Shown here in pieces: positions 9,606-21,310 of a DNA stretch of 64,000 bases (positions within the stretch are counted from its first letter, which is position 1; every line of letters starts with the position of its first letter). Both the position numbers and the translations under genes were made by a program. The DNA is taken from assembly GCA_963277665.1 (NCBI GenBank), contig OY728153.1:275564250-275628249 (forward strand), read 5' to 3'. The notes below the pieces were generated by a model, which saw only the letters and a program-made list of their open reading frames with translations, was not told the DNA's origin and did not search any database. Source of the stretch: Viscum album (Eukaryota > Streptophyta > Magnoliopsida > Santalales > Viscaceae).

Positions 9606-10340
9606 TTATAAATTTGAAATATTGTTAAACATATAATAAATAGTTAAAAATAAAAAGAATTTCATAAACAATATTGACTAAAAATAATTTATAAGCTTTC
9701 AAATCCACCTACTTGAAACTTAAAAATGTTTCAAGTACGTGTTTTTGAAAGATTATAAAATATAAACTATAAGAGCAATATAAATGAAACTTAAAACATG
9801 GATTAAACATATAAGAAATAATTGAAAATAAAAATAATTTCATAAACAGTGTTGCTAAAAAAAATTTATAAGCTTTCAAAGCCACCTACTTGTAACTTAA
9901 AAATGTTTCAAGTATGTGACTTTGAAAGCCTATAAAATATAAACTATATGACCAATATAAATGAAACTTAAAAGATAGATTAAACATATAATAAATAGTT
10001 GAAAATAAAAAGAATTTCGTAAACAATGTTCATAAAAAATAATTTATAAGCTTTCAAATCCACCTATTTGAAACTTAAAAATGTTTCAAGTACGTGACTT
10101 TGAAAGAATATAAAATATAAACTATAAGACAAATATAAATGAAACTTAAAATATGGATTAAACATATAATAAATAATTGAAAATAAAAAGAAATTCATAA
10201 AAAATGTTGCTCAAAAATAATTTATAAGATTTCAAATCCATCTACTTGAAAGATAAAAATGTTTAAAAAACGTGAATTTGAAAGACTATAAAATATTAAC
10301 TAAATATAAATGAAACTTAAAATATGGATTAAATATATAC
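9606..10340 (+). repeat. 178-bp tandem repeat, about four copies, each with a hairpin
   Basis: The landmark CACCTACTTGAAACTTAAAA (with variants) recurs at 9706, 9883, 10061 and 10239, giving periods of 177, 178 and 178 bp. Each unit contains an imperfect 24-bp inverted repeat (CTTTCAAATCCACCTACTTG with its complement about 10 bp on, ending ACTTTGAAAG), which could form a hairpin. Copies are diverged by point changes and the outer ones are partial. No coding potential. Confidence 0.88.
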
Positions 10341-10699
10341 GAAATATTTAATAATTAATTAGTTAATTAGTAATATATTTAATAATTATATAATTTTTAA
10401 TTTTCTAATAATTAATATGTTAATTATTAATATAATTATTAATTATACAATATTTAATTAGTTAATTAGTAATATAATTATTAATTATTTTTCGTCATTA
10501 TAATTATTAATTATTAATGGTTAATTATTAATGGTTAATTATTAATTATTTAATTACTAATTAGTAATTTACATTTATAAATATTTTTACAAATATATAA
10601 TTATAAATATAACATGACATATGAAACATTTACTTGTCATAGTAAATAAGTTTTTTAATATATACAACATGACATCCAAAACATCAACGATGATGCCCC
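10341..10699. other. AT-rich spacer with TTAATTATTAAT words
   Basis: Low-complexity A/T DNA between the tandem array and the PMD gene. It may contain the polyadenylation region of the minus-strand PMD gene. No gene seen. Confidence 0.6.
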
Positions 10700-12310
10700 C
10701 CGGTGCCACAATGCGGCGTCTGAATCTCACGTCCTCTCTACGTCCGACGTCCGTGTCGCTCTGGTGTCCTAGCTGCGGGTTCCTCCACTTCCGGTGCTTC
10801 TGGTGCCTCCACATGGTGCTGTGTAGAGGATTGACCAAAACCATGTGAGGAGGACGACCTAAAATCATATGGAGAACCATATGGCTCTGAAGCTCCTATA
10901 AATGGTAGAAATGGGGCACTGAAGAAGGCCTCGTCGGGAGAGGGGGGCGCCATAAGCTGTGTGACCGCACCTAGATCGAAGTCCATAGTAATCTGCGGAG
11001 ACGACATATGTGGTATATAAGCGTCTCCCTACTATACAATATTATTAGTCGGCTGGGTCGGATCCTCTCTCTGTGGTGCGACGACATCTGTATGAGCCAC
11101 TCTCAGATGTCGATGTCGTCGTCTCTGCCCCTCCTGATGTGCTCGTCTCTGTCGTCCAGCTGGTGGCAGTGGTGGTAGTGCATCGTCCTCAGAAGGTATA
11201 GCAGGGACATCGTCATCCTCATGAGCATCAACTGGAGGATATGGATCAGGATATTCCTATGGCTCCTCATAAAAAAAACTGTCACGTATCAACTGGAGAT
11301 GATAGAGGAATGCCAACACATCCCGATGAACTACATCCCGCCTAATATATGCATCCTCCTGAGGTGTGTGGTATGTGCAAGATGACCAATGGCGTCTGCC
11401 TGGAAGTGAAATAACATTCAAATTAATACAAAAAATGAGTTAAACAAAAAGAATAACTTTTAGTAAACATACCAACTGCTGAATGCCAATCTCCTAACAT
11501 GTAAGGTGCATGATGGTATGACGTCGATACCAGTCTACATAATCCCCCTGAGCAGATAACTGACTGCGTGATGTGGTATATCCAAATGGAAAGAAACTAA
11601 ATCTGTCATGGATGTCCCACAACGTGATATAAGATACATGAAATCGTCGCCAGTTTGTCGTTTTTCTTCCTGTAAGCACAATTAAATGTAAATCGGGAGG
11701 CTATCCTGGTGGCATGGGGATATGTTGTATGAAAAAAAACTGACGCATGACTCGATCTAGTTGGTGCCACTCAATGACGTGGAAGTGGATGAGTGACATC
11801 ACTACAACACGATCTCCAACCCTAGTTGTGCAGTAAGGTGGAAGTGATGCGTAGACATGACCGGTATACAGAGTCCATGAAACCTGAAATGTAAAATCAA
11901 AAAAATAAGTCATATATTATCATGAAAATGTTACTGAGATTATATTGAAACAACTTAAAATAGTGATAACAAAAAAAAATTTGACTATAAAAAAGTACTA
12001 TTTAACTTACATCAGCTGGCACCGTGGAGTCGAATATCTGTCGGAAGCTGTGCACACTATGTCTCAGAGTATGTGCATACTTCTGAGATTGACTCCACCT
12101 GGTTAAAAAAGATTAATATACGGTAAGTTTATAAAAAACAATAAAAAAGTACTAAATAACTGAAAGTAATGATGTAGACATACCATCGTCCCCGAGGACA
12201 GTCCTGAAATAGCTCTGCTGCAAGTGGTGTGATGGCTCAAGGAGCGATGCGTAGAAAATGCTCCCAAGACCACATTTGTACTAGCACCATGCAACAGTTT
12301 ACGCATTTTA
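10700..12310 (-). pseudogene. Plant mobile domain (PMD, MAIN-like) gene relic
   Basis: Minus-strand, multi-exon. Exons, with splice signals I can see: from about 12310 to 12184 (ends CPRGRW, donor GTATGT); 12098-12011 (YAHTLRHSVHSFRQIFDSTV, donor GTAAGT); 11883 to about 11700 (LPPYCTTRVGDRVVV and IHFHVIEWHQLDRVMRQF); about 11679-11473 (RKTTNWRRFHVSYITLWD, donor GTATGT); 11399 to about 10740, a Pro/Ser-rich tail. This order matches the C-terminal half of the PMD family, whose members include MAIN and MAIL1 and are also carried by transposons. The N-terminal half is absent. There is a stop in the first exon (after LRIAP), the third junction lacks a canonical donor and the gap there is under 40 bp, and stops interrupt the tail near 11270 and 11030. 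Inferred to be a transposon-borne or captured copy, not functional. Confidence 0.7.
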
Positions 12311-12386
12311 AAGTACTAATAATCTTCACCCTATACCCATTTTAATAAAAAAAAACCTATACACCCAAATCGTCCAACGATTTACA

Positions 12387-12670
12387 CATAAAAGGAGAAT
12401 AAGAATATAATTAACACTTCTGATATTATTGGGCCCCATTCGGACTGGATTTTATAGGCAGTGCACCATGGTAAGTGAAGGGAGATTGGTTGGGGTAGAC
12501 ACCCCACCCCCATTGAAGACTGCAGTCGCCATCAACGGTTGTCTAACACTTCTCCTTGGGATGCACATCTCTACTAATGTCATATGCGTTTTCATATTGG
12601 ATCATTAAAAACTTTTCTGAAAAAAACTAAGTGGGATAAAAACCGAAATAAAGAAAAGAGTATAGCCACA
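12387..12670 (-). mobile_element. Copia-1 3' LTR, inner fragment
   Basis: Begins with the second copy of the 22-bp repeat and ends GCCACA at 12670 next to a pyrimidine-rich stretch (polypurine tract on the minus strand). On the minus strand it starts TGTGGCTATACTCTTTTC and runs through a TTTTTATCCCACTTAG segment typical of Copia LTR 5' ends. Confidence 0.65.
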
Positions 12671-14519
12671 TAGACTCCCTCTAAAGACTACATTACATTA
12701 CAAATTTTGCAATCCACACATCCCTATATCACATACAAGCTTTCTAAAGATAACAGTTGGTAGTGCCTTTGTAAATAAATCTGCAACGTTATCACTGGAT
12801 CAAACTTATTGCATGTTGATATCTCCGTTCTTCATTAACTCTTGTATGAAGGAGAAAAAATTCGATGGTATGTATTTTTTTCGATCATTCTTGATGAAGC
12901 TTTCCTTTAATTGTGTGATGCACACAATATTATTTTCGAATAAAATTGTTGGGCTACAATCCACAGGAAATCCACTTGTCGCTCGAATGTGTTGAGTCAT
13001 AGACTGCAACTAAACACATTCTCGACATGCTTCAGGTAATGTTATCACTTCTACGTGATTTGAAAATGTTACGATGGGTGTCTGCTTTTGTGATCTCCAA
13101 GATATGATAGTACCTCCAACTATGAACACATAACCAATTTGTGATCACGCATTATGCAGATCAGATAAATAACCTGCAACTGCAAAACTGGCAATCTTCT
13201 TTTCTAATTTGTTAAAATAAAATAAATCCAAATCAATAATGCCAAAAAATAACAAAAAACACATTTAATTCCATTCCAATGTCTTCATGTAGGGGTTGAA
13301 CTAAATCTTGTCAATAAATTATAAGAAAAAGATATATCAGGATGGGTACACTTAGCGATATACATTAGCGCTCCGATAGCACTGAGGTATGGTACTTCTA
13401 GACCCACAGACTCCTCATTTTCTTCACAAGGTCAAAATTGATATTTTTCGATATTTAAAGACCAAACAACCATTGAAGTACTTAAAGGATTCACTTTATT
13501 CATATTAAAGCATTTTAAGACCTTTTTAGTGTAATTTGATCGATGAAAAAATATACCACTTGGCATATGCTCAATTTGTAATCTAAGACAATACTTGGTT
13601 TCTCTCAGGTCTTTCATTTCAAATTAATCCTTTTAAGTTCTCATTACTTCATTGATCTCTTTTGGAGTTCTGATGATATTTAAATCATCGATATAAACAA
13701 CAATGATTGCATATCCAGATGTTGTTTTCTCAATAAAAACACATGGACGTATGAGGTTATTTACATACCTTTTATTTAACAAATATTCGCTCAAACGATT
13801 ATACCACATACACACAGATTGTTTTAATCCATACAGGGATTTCTGCAATTTAATTGAATATAGGTCTTTGAGTTTTGATTTCAATACTTCGGGTATTTTG
13901 AATCCTTCTGGGATTCTCATATATATACTACTATCAAGTGACCCATATAAATAAGTTTCAATAACATCCATAAGACGCATATTAGTATTCTCAGCTACTG
14001 CAAGACTGATTAGATATCGAAAAGTAATAGTATCCATAACAGGAGAATACGTCTCCTCATAATCAATTCTGGGTCTCTGAGAAAAACCTTATGCGACAAG
14101 AAGAGTTTTGTATCTTACAATCTCATTTTTCTCATTACGCTTATGCATAAAAACCCATTTATATCCAATAGGTTTCACAGCTTTTGGTGTGAGCATGATA
14201 TGTTTTAAAAACCCTTTGCCTGTTAAGTGAATTTAATTCAACTTGCATTGTGTCTTTCCATTTATTCCAATTGAGTCGTTTTTTACATTATATAACAAAC
14301 CTTGGTTCAAAGTATTCATTTTCTATATCATGTTACATAGAATATGAAAATATTTCATCAATATTTTCCACATTACTTTGATTCCACCTATAGTGGAATA
14401 ATTAAGAGAGATTTCATTATTTTCAAAACCTTCAGGGTTTTCTATATCCCGTGAATTCTATTTATGATTATCAACATGTGTTTCTTTAAGAACACTTAAA
14501 TGACACATTTCTTCTGGAA
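12671..14519 (-). pseudogene. Copia-1 pol, 3' half: reverse transcriptase and RNase H
   Basis: Read on the minus strand from 14519. The segment 14037-13633 carries the Copia RT blocks RLMDVIETYLYGSLD, IYMRIPEGFKIPE, LQKSLYGLKQS and VVYIDDLNII; the catalytic YIDD is intact. After a frameshift KYCLRLQIEHMPSGIFFH (13600-13550) follows, then a PYLSAIGALMY-like segment near 13390 and RNase H remains at 13009-12806, ending in a DNVADLFTKALP-like motif near 12780. Stops and frameshifts separate the pieces. The N-terminal RT segment (14519-14040) is present but broken. The rest of this gene lies at 55268-58582, more than 40 kb away, because Copia-2 was inserted between the integrase and RT parts. Confidence 0.85.
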
Positions 14520-14524
14520 CACAC

Positions 14525-14548
14525 TATTGGTTCTGGGAATAGAGGAAG
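14525..14548 (-). mobile_element. Copia-2 3' LTR, first 24 bp
   Basis: TATTGGTTCTGGGAATAGAG and four more bases align with the start of the right LTR at 53399 and with the end of the Copia-3 LTR at 60528 (reverse strand). The last five bases, GGAAG, are the target duplication of the Tekay-like insertion. Confidence 0.85.
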
Positions 14549-16678
14549 TGTAACGTCCCGATTCTGGGTGACGCCCAAAGGTGCCCCGTACCCGGTTGGT
14601 TACATGGCTTCAAGCGTATTTCCCCAAACGCCAGAAGTTGTTGACTAGCAGCGAGGGTCTTGTGTGTGATAGTGGGGAAACTATGCCCTCATAGACAGAG
14701 TAACACAATGGAAAAAAATAGTAAACAATAGAGAAAGCAGTAATACCATACAAAAAAGTAAACAATGGAAGACTGATAGTATAAACAACTGCAACATATA
14801 TATAAATAATGATGCATGTCACAAGTATTTAGGAAAACATCCAAACAAGTCACAATGCTGGAAATATAATACTAAAACCAAAGTACTGAAAAACAGTAAA
14901 TAAATCCAATAGCATCGCAAGCCTCAACTTGGTCCCATGCTCTTCAGCTCCAACTGTAATCAAGTACCTGAGGTAAAAGGGTGCTTGTCCTTATCTATAC
15001 TTGCAACCATATAATCTGTTTGGGTCGAAAAGCATGACCCAAACAGGGTGTGAGACAAATCCCAGTAGGCAACCACCAAAAGATCCGTTCCTAACTGTCT
15101 GTGAATATATATAGCAGGTAATATGCAGAAATGAAGCAATAAACTAGGAAGTACTCAAAAGCAAACGATCCTACAGTTTCCATTTGCATTCATTTACATT
15201 TATTAATTATTCAATTCGTTGAATAATGTAACCTCGGGATCTAGCCTAAGCTCTTTATCCCCCTGTAAAACAATAACAATAGACGTCTCAGAAGACCATC
15301 TAGACAAACAAGTAAGATTGAGTCCAAGCTTGTGCTTTGTCTTGGAAGACTCATCATAGTCATTCAATTATTTACAACAACCCTATGGGAAAGCTCTCAC
15401 AGTCTAACCCCTTTGGTTTAACATAACACTAATCAAATTTAAACGACTACATGGGAAGATCTCACGGTCTATACCCCTGGGTCCACATGGCATCAAATAA
15501 ATTTATACACGACCTCTGGGTAGCTCTCACGGTTAGTACCCCCTGGGTCAACATAGTATAAATAATCATAAACGACCTTAGGGTAGCTCTCATGACCCCT
15601 TGGTCTACGTAACAACAATAATTTAAATGACCCTCTAGCAGTTCTCATGATCAATGCCCTATGGTCCAACCTACATTTAATAACGACCCTCTGGGTAGCT
15701 CTCACGGTCTAACCCTTCTGGTCAATCCATGACAGATCTCACAATCAATGCCTCTGGTTAACGATAACAACAATTATACATAAATGACCCTACGTTGGGA
15801 AGCTCTCACGATCAATTCCCTTTGGTCAACATTCACAATGCGACACACATGCATCTCATATAAATAACAAATCCATCCTAACAACACTAGGCATGGAAAA
15901 CAAAGCAGCCTAACATGCAATTCTAGACCCAATGACCAATATCAAACAAACATGGGAAAACACATCCATAATCAAGGTATTAAACCTTATGCATAACCAA
16001 ACAACCCTTTCTAATTAAACATACCATAACAGGTCTTAAACAGGGTTCACTTCCAAAATACGCAATACCCTAAATAAGGGTATTCGACACTTTGAGCATA
16101 TATAATCCAAGGACACAAACCACCTACCTTAATGTGGTACGGTGAACACTCTCGAACATCGGGCCATGAATTGGCCCAGAACTTCGTAGATTTATAAAAA
16201 GTTCAAAATCGTTCAACCTTGAATAACTTATAAGAGAGGAGAAATCAGGAAGATAGGCTCTAGGGAAAGAGATAACTCACTGGTGGGAATCCAACGCACC
16301 TGACGATGTCTCAATCGAAGTTCGGATGGAGGAACAGTAGAACCTCGAAGATTTTTGATCGTATATCACTCTCCTGTATGAGACACGGGAAGAAGAAGAC
16401 ACTTCTGAAGATTAAACGTGACACCGGTCTGATTAATAAAATAAAAAGAAAAGTAAATAGCATGTTCATTTAATATACATGTCATGTACATGTCTCAACC
16501 AGCCCCCTCTTTAAGCAGTCTACACGACCATGTACTCGACCGTTACACGACCAATACACAACTACACGCGACAACCGAGTACACGGTGTGTACTTAGAAA
16601 ATTTTCAAATTCTTTCTTTTTACTCAAAAACACCTGAAATTAATATCCATACCTTAAATGAAGATTTGGGTTCTTACA
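14549..16678 (-). mobile_element. Tekay-like 3' LTR
   Basis: Starts TGTAACG, ends TTCTTACA. Internal tandem repeats at 15380-15835. The internal-side flank is the pyrimidine-rich AACTTCCCCCTTA. Confidence 0.92.
15380..15835 (+). repeat. Tandem repeats of about 60 bp in the Tekay-like 3' LTR
   Basis: About eight units of 40-68 bp share the core GGGTAGCTCTCACGGTC followed by an A/T-rich stretch and CCCTTTGGTC. The same array is present in the other LTR at 23450-23920, so it is older than the insertion. Confidence 0.85.
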
Positions 16679-16719
16679 AACTTCCCCCTTAAAGTAATTT
16701 ATTCCCAAATTTCCCTTCT

Positions 16720-18330
16720 AAGGGTGGTGAAGAAGAAACTTCAAACAACTCTGGCCACTGGGATTGTACGTCGGCCTCCCTCTCCCAAGTCTCTTCTTAT
16801 ACTCGCCCGTACTGCCATAACACCCTTACCAGAGGAACAGACCGACCACAGAGAACCTTCGTGCTGTGATACACAATCCGTATAGGGTGCTCCTTGAAGG
16901 ATGCATCCACCTCTAACTCAGCCTCCTCGGGTTGAAAAATGTGAGACGAGTCTGAAAAGTAACGTCGTAGCTGAGAAACATGAAAGATGTCATGCATAGC
17001 CCGATACCTCTGAGGTAACTGCAACTGATAGGAAACTAGACTGACTCTCTCCAAAACCTCAAACGACCCGACATATCTCGGTGTAAGATTTCCCTATCTT
17101 CTAATCTTCCTGTGTCCCAATCTCGGTGTGACATGTAAGAAAACCTGATCTCTGGCCTCGAACTCCATAGGTCATCTCCATTGATCATCATAAGATTTCT
17201 GGCAAGATTGCGCAATATCCATCTTCTTCTGAATCAACTCCACCTACTCAGTGGTCTCCTGGACAAGACGAGGTCCCAACATAGCTACCTCTCCTATCTC
17301 CAGCCAACATAGGGGTGATCGGCATGACCTACCATACAAAGCCTCATAAGGTGCCATCTGAATCGTCGCCTGAAAACTGTTATTGTAGGAAAACTCCACT
17401 AGGGGTATATGTCTTTCCCAAGAACCCCCAAAATCCAGGATGCATGCTTGTAGCATGTCCTCTAAAACCTGAATCATGTGCTCGGACTGACCATCTATCC
17501 AGGGATGGTAAGTTGTACTCAGAAGTACCTGTGTACCCAAAGCCCTATGTAGTCCCTGTTAGACCTGAGAAGTAAAATGAGAATCCCTATCTGAAATGAT
17601 AGAGTGCAGAAACCCATGTAATCATACAATCTCTCGAATGTACAACCTTCCAAGCTCATCAACACTGAAGGTCTTCTTGATTGGTAAGAAGTGTGAAACC
17701 TTCACGAGTCTATCAATGACAAACCAAACTGCATCATTTCCTCAAGGCGACCTCAGTAAACCTATCATGAAATCCATCACGACATCATTCCACTTCCACT
17801 CAGGAATGGGTAACTGCTGTAAAAGCACCACTAGTTGTTGATGCTCCGCCTTCACCTGTTGACAGATGGAACATCTCATAACAAAACCAGCAACATCTCT
17901 TTTCATACCTGGCCACCAATACTAACAGTGTAGATCTCGATACATCTTGGTGACACCAGGATGAACTGCCCAAACTGAGGAATGAAAATCCCGCATCATC
18001 TCCTCACGTATGTTTGCTGACACCCATACACACCCATGAAAACGCAGGATCTCATCCCCACCTATGGTCTACCCAGGAGTAGGGTCCTCTCATGACACAC
18101 CCTCCCGTAGGACCAGGACTTCAGAATCTGATAGCTACCTCATTCTTACTCGATCTAGTAAAGTAGAGGTAACAACTATAGAAGAAAGAAACGTCTGCCC
18201 CTGTCTGTCATGCACCTCCAAATGCATCTCAGAGAATAGAGCCATAAACTGTCACTCACTGCTGGCCTCCTGAACTGCCTGTATTTGATTCCTCCTGCTC
18301 AACGCATCAGCCACTGTGTTGCCTTTCCCA
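16720..18330 (-). pseudogene. Tekay-like integrase and C-terminal segment
   Basis: Integrase inserts the cDNA copy into the genome. On the minus strand the zinc-binding part ends MRCSICQQVKAEHQ near 17850. The core includes STTYHPWIDGQSEHMIQ (about 17500) with the third acidic residue, E of GQSE, intact, then GGSWERHIPLVEFSYNNSFQ and MAPYEALYGRSCRSPLCW, which are diagnostic for this group. The C-terminal part at 17054-16797 has YRAMHDIFHVSQLRRY and ends near IPLVRVLWQYG-like sequence where chromoviruses have a chromodomain-like tail. Multiple stops and frameshifts separate these blocks. Confidence 0.88.
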
Positions 18331-18380
18331 GTCATATAGGCAAGCTCAAAGTCAAAATACTAAAGGTACTCAACCCACCT

Positions 18381-20130
18381 TCACTGTCTTAAATTCAAAT
18401 CACGCTGAGTAAAGATATACCTGAGACTTTTGTGGTCAGTGTACACCACAAAATGCTCACCCATAAGATAATGTCTCAAACAACGTAAAGCATGAAAAAA
18501 TGCAGCTAACTTGAGATCATGTGTTGGGTAATTCTTCTCATGTGGCCTCAACTTCCAAGACCCATACGCAACGCCTCCTTCCCCCTGCATAAGCACTACT
18601 CCCAGCCTGATACCCGACGCATCATAGTAAACAGTGTAACTCTTTCCCGACTCTAGAAAAATCAATATTGGTGCTAAAGTCAATCTCCCTTTTATCTTCT
18701 GAAAAGATGAATCGTAGGAATCTGTCCACAATTACTTCACACCCTTCTTAGTTAGGCCCGTCAGTGACACTACTAAGCATGAAAAGTCCTGTATAAAGCA
18801 CCTGTAGTAACCAAATAGCCCCAAAAAACTCCGTACCTCAAATAATTTCTTTAGCTACTCTCAAGAAACTATTGCTCTCACTTTATATGGGTCTATTGAT
18901 ACTCCTGTCTCTGAGATAACATGACCCAAGAAGTGAATATGGTCTATCCAAATGTGTCATTTTGAGAGCTTGGAATATAACTGATTCTCTCTTAGTGTAC
19001 TCAAGACGATCTTAATATGGGTGGTATTGTCACGTTGAGTGTGAGAGTACACCAAGATATAGTCCAAAAAGACTACCACAAAAGAATCCAAGTAAGGATG
19101 AAACACTCGATTCATCAATACCATGAAAAATGCAGGCATGTTCGTGAGACCGAACGGAATAACCACATACTCGTATAGACTATACCTACTCCGAAAGGTT
19201 GTAACAGGTATATCTATTGATCTAACTCGCAACTGATGATAACTTAATCTCATGTAAATCTTTGAGAACACTTGGGCTCCTTGAAGATGATCAAAGAGAT
19301 CATCAATCCTCGGTAAGGGATATCGATTCTTGACCGTCAACTGGTTCAAATTCCGATAATCCACACAAAGTCTGAGGGTACCGTTCGCCTTCTTCACAAA
19401 AAGGATAGGCGAACCCGAAGGAGAAGTACTGGGTCGGATGAAACCCTTTTCCTACAACTCTTCTAACTGTTTCTTGAGCTTTTGTAACTCTAGTGTAGCC
19501 ATCCTATAAGGAGGAATGAACACCAGTGCCACTCCTGGCACAAACTCAATAGAGAAATATACCTCTCGATTCGGAGGTAAACCTGAAAAGTTGTCTGAAA
19601 AGACATCCCTGAAACAATCCACCACTAGAGGAAAGTCCATCTATGAAGTCCCCTGGTCATCCAGATATAGACTAGAAATCTGGGCTGTAATTCCTCCCAA
19701 ACCATGATGCTCAGGTCTAGCTCTACTTTCCTGGACATCCCATTCTCTCTTGTGTAGAAAATACCCACCCTTTGGTGATTTGAAACTCACCCTACGGTGA
19801 TAGCAGTAAAAAATTCCTAAAAGGTGACTAAATAGTCCATTTCAAGAATGACATTGAAGCCTATCATCTCTAAGACATAAAGGTCCCATAAGAAGTGACA
19901 CCCACCAAACTCAAGATGACACTCCTTACACTAACGTAAACTAGCCGTCCTAATCCCCAACAGAGTGTCTAGCATCATAACATTCTCAAAAGTAAATATA
20001 CAGTTCCCAATGATCTCCACAACATCAAAAAATATGAAACTATGGGAAGCCCATGTATCAAAAAGAGCAGAAGCTAAAACTGAGGCAACTAGAATCGTAC
20101 CTCTAACCGTAGAGGGTCTGGGATCCTACT
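18381..20130 (-). pseudogene. Tekay-like protease, reverse transcriptase and RNase H
   Basis: Minus strand. Protease: FDTWASHSF at about 20035-20062, where the family has D-T/S-G-A, so the active-site Gly is Trp. RT: 19640-18957 with [21 protein letters not shown]; the first catalytic Asp block reads [11 protein letters not shown] and the FxDD block reads FLDYILVYS, so both catalytic positions show Tyr in place of Asp. [16 protein letters not shown] is the usual block between them. RNase H: 18731-18381, YYDASGIRLGVVLMQ, with the first Asp present, and YTDHKSLRYIFTQRDLNLRQ. The frame is broken several times. The loss of both Asp residues means this copy could not encode an active enzyme. Confidence 0.9.
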
Positions 20131-20199
20131 CTAGCTAGGTTTTCTCTATTGAAAAAGTATGACCTGAACCACGACCCTGTGACACTTCCTGACTACCCT

Positions 20200-21310
20200 G
20201 AGCTGATCCACCCCACTGTTGCTAAAAGACTGCTGATTGGCTAACACGACCATGACCTCCTCCTAAGCTTGAATGTCCAGTCAAACTCCAGTTCCCTAAC
20301 TGATGAGAAACCGGTGGTCCTGCTCCTGAATGTGGAGTCATAGAAGAAACCCTATCACCAGATACTGGTGAGAAAAACTGACAAAAATGCTGAAAATGAC
20401 CCATCTTGCCGCAAGCTCGACACTCAACTGGGTCTCTTAGGCACTGAGGTCTTGTATGCCCACTCTTCCCGCACTATTAGCATACCACCTGGATACCTAA
20501 AGAAAAAACATGTGAGGGATCCCTACAACGCTTCCTAATGTTTTTCAAAGGAGTACCATCCCTAGATGCTGAACCACCCTGGCTCGCAACTCCCAAATCC
20601 CTCAGATTACATTCGGTAATCAGTGCCTAGTTCACTATAGTTGTTACTGAAGCCATCTTGAAGACATTCACCTATGATCAGATGTCATACCTAATACCAT
20701 CCTCAAACCGCCTATCCAAAGATAACTCGTCACCTCCCAGAATAGGTGCGAAGCACTGTAGCTCTATAAAACAGGATGAGTAATCCATCATTGAAAGAGC
20801 ACCCTGCTCCAAATGTATGAACTCTCGAGCTCGATCGGCCCTCAACATCTTGGGGTATAAATAGTCATAGAAGATCCTATGAAATTCTCCCCAAAACATA
20901 TCCCGATGAAGTCCCGCCTGTGAGATAACATTCCACTATCTCTTGGCGGAATCACATAACATGTACGTCGCAAGATTCACCCACCTCTTCGGAGGTGTCT
21001 CTAGATGCTCAAAGATAGAAAACATGACCTCCAACCATGACTTTGCAGCCTGTGGTCCTCCATCCCCAGAAAAAGTGGGAGGATGCTACTTCTGGAACAC
21101 CCACATCAACTCTGCCATAGACGGGGCATGATGTGGTGCTCCCTAGAAAGTCTACATCATCCTTATAAAGCCTTCACAGAACTGTGCATCAGCACTTGCG
21201 TTCGATATAACAGTTGGTGCCAAGACGGACACTATAAGAGGATCTACTGGTAGTCGCTGATCTATCCTTTCCGATGTCTGATCATTGCCCCACACCTGGC
21301 ATACAACCAT
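20200..21310 (-). pseudogene. Tekay-like gag
   Basis: Gag is the capsid/nucleocapsid protein. The minus-strand reading begins at the ATG at 21310 (MVVCQVWGNDQTSERIDQR) and continues, with stops, through a capsid segment MFWGEFHRIFYDYLYPKMLR and AREFIHLEQGALSMMDYS (20899-20678), typical of the retrotransposon gag domain. Two zinc knuckles follow: the first (about 20480-20440) has two stop codons between its Cys pair, the second, CRACGKMGHFQHFC at about 20430-20390, is a complete C-x2-C-x4-H-x4-C. The start is chosen because upstream sequence is leader-like. Confidence 0.82.

Larger units (their letters stand above)
2280..12386. mobile_element. 10.1-kb inserted block of unknown class (LINE, tandem repeats, PMD gene)
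   Basis: The Copia-1 3' LTR is interrupted between 2279 and 12387 by this block, bounded by the 22-bp direct repeat. Content in order: a 64-bp repeat, AT-rich repeat copy 1, a LINE, AT-rich repeat copy 2, more AT-rich DNA, a 178-bp tandem array and a PMD gene relic on the minus strand. No transposase was found. The ends (TATTTTTGTCACCGACG at left, CCAACGATTTACA at right) do not form a clear terminal inverted repeat. A hairpin (AAATCGT-CCA-ACGATTT) lies near the right end but no Helitron CTRR end follows. PMD genes are known as passengers of transposons, so a large non-autonomous DNA transposon is one explanation; several successive insertions are another. Confidence 0.5.

Noticed and set aside
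9606..10340. Centromere call from the 178-bp period
   Set aside because: Only about four diverged units inside a transposon block; unit length alone is not evidence of a centromere.
2280..12386. Helitron interpretation of the inserted block
   Set aside because: A small hairpin lies near the right end and the left end has TC, but there is no CTRR 3' end, no A-T insertion site and no Rep/helicase.
2280..12386. Mutator-like element with terminal inverted repeats
   Set aside because: PMD content suggested it, but the left-end sequence has no inverted partner near 12386, and the 22-bp flank is too long for the usual 9-11 bp duplication.
15380..15835. CRISPR-like regularly spaced repeats
   Set aside because: Units are degenerate, spacers share A/T-rich sequence, and the array is duplicated in both LTRs of a plant retrotransposon.
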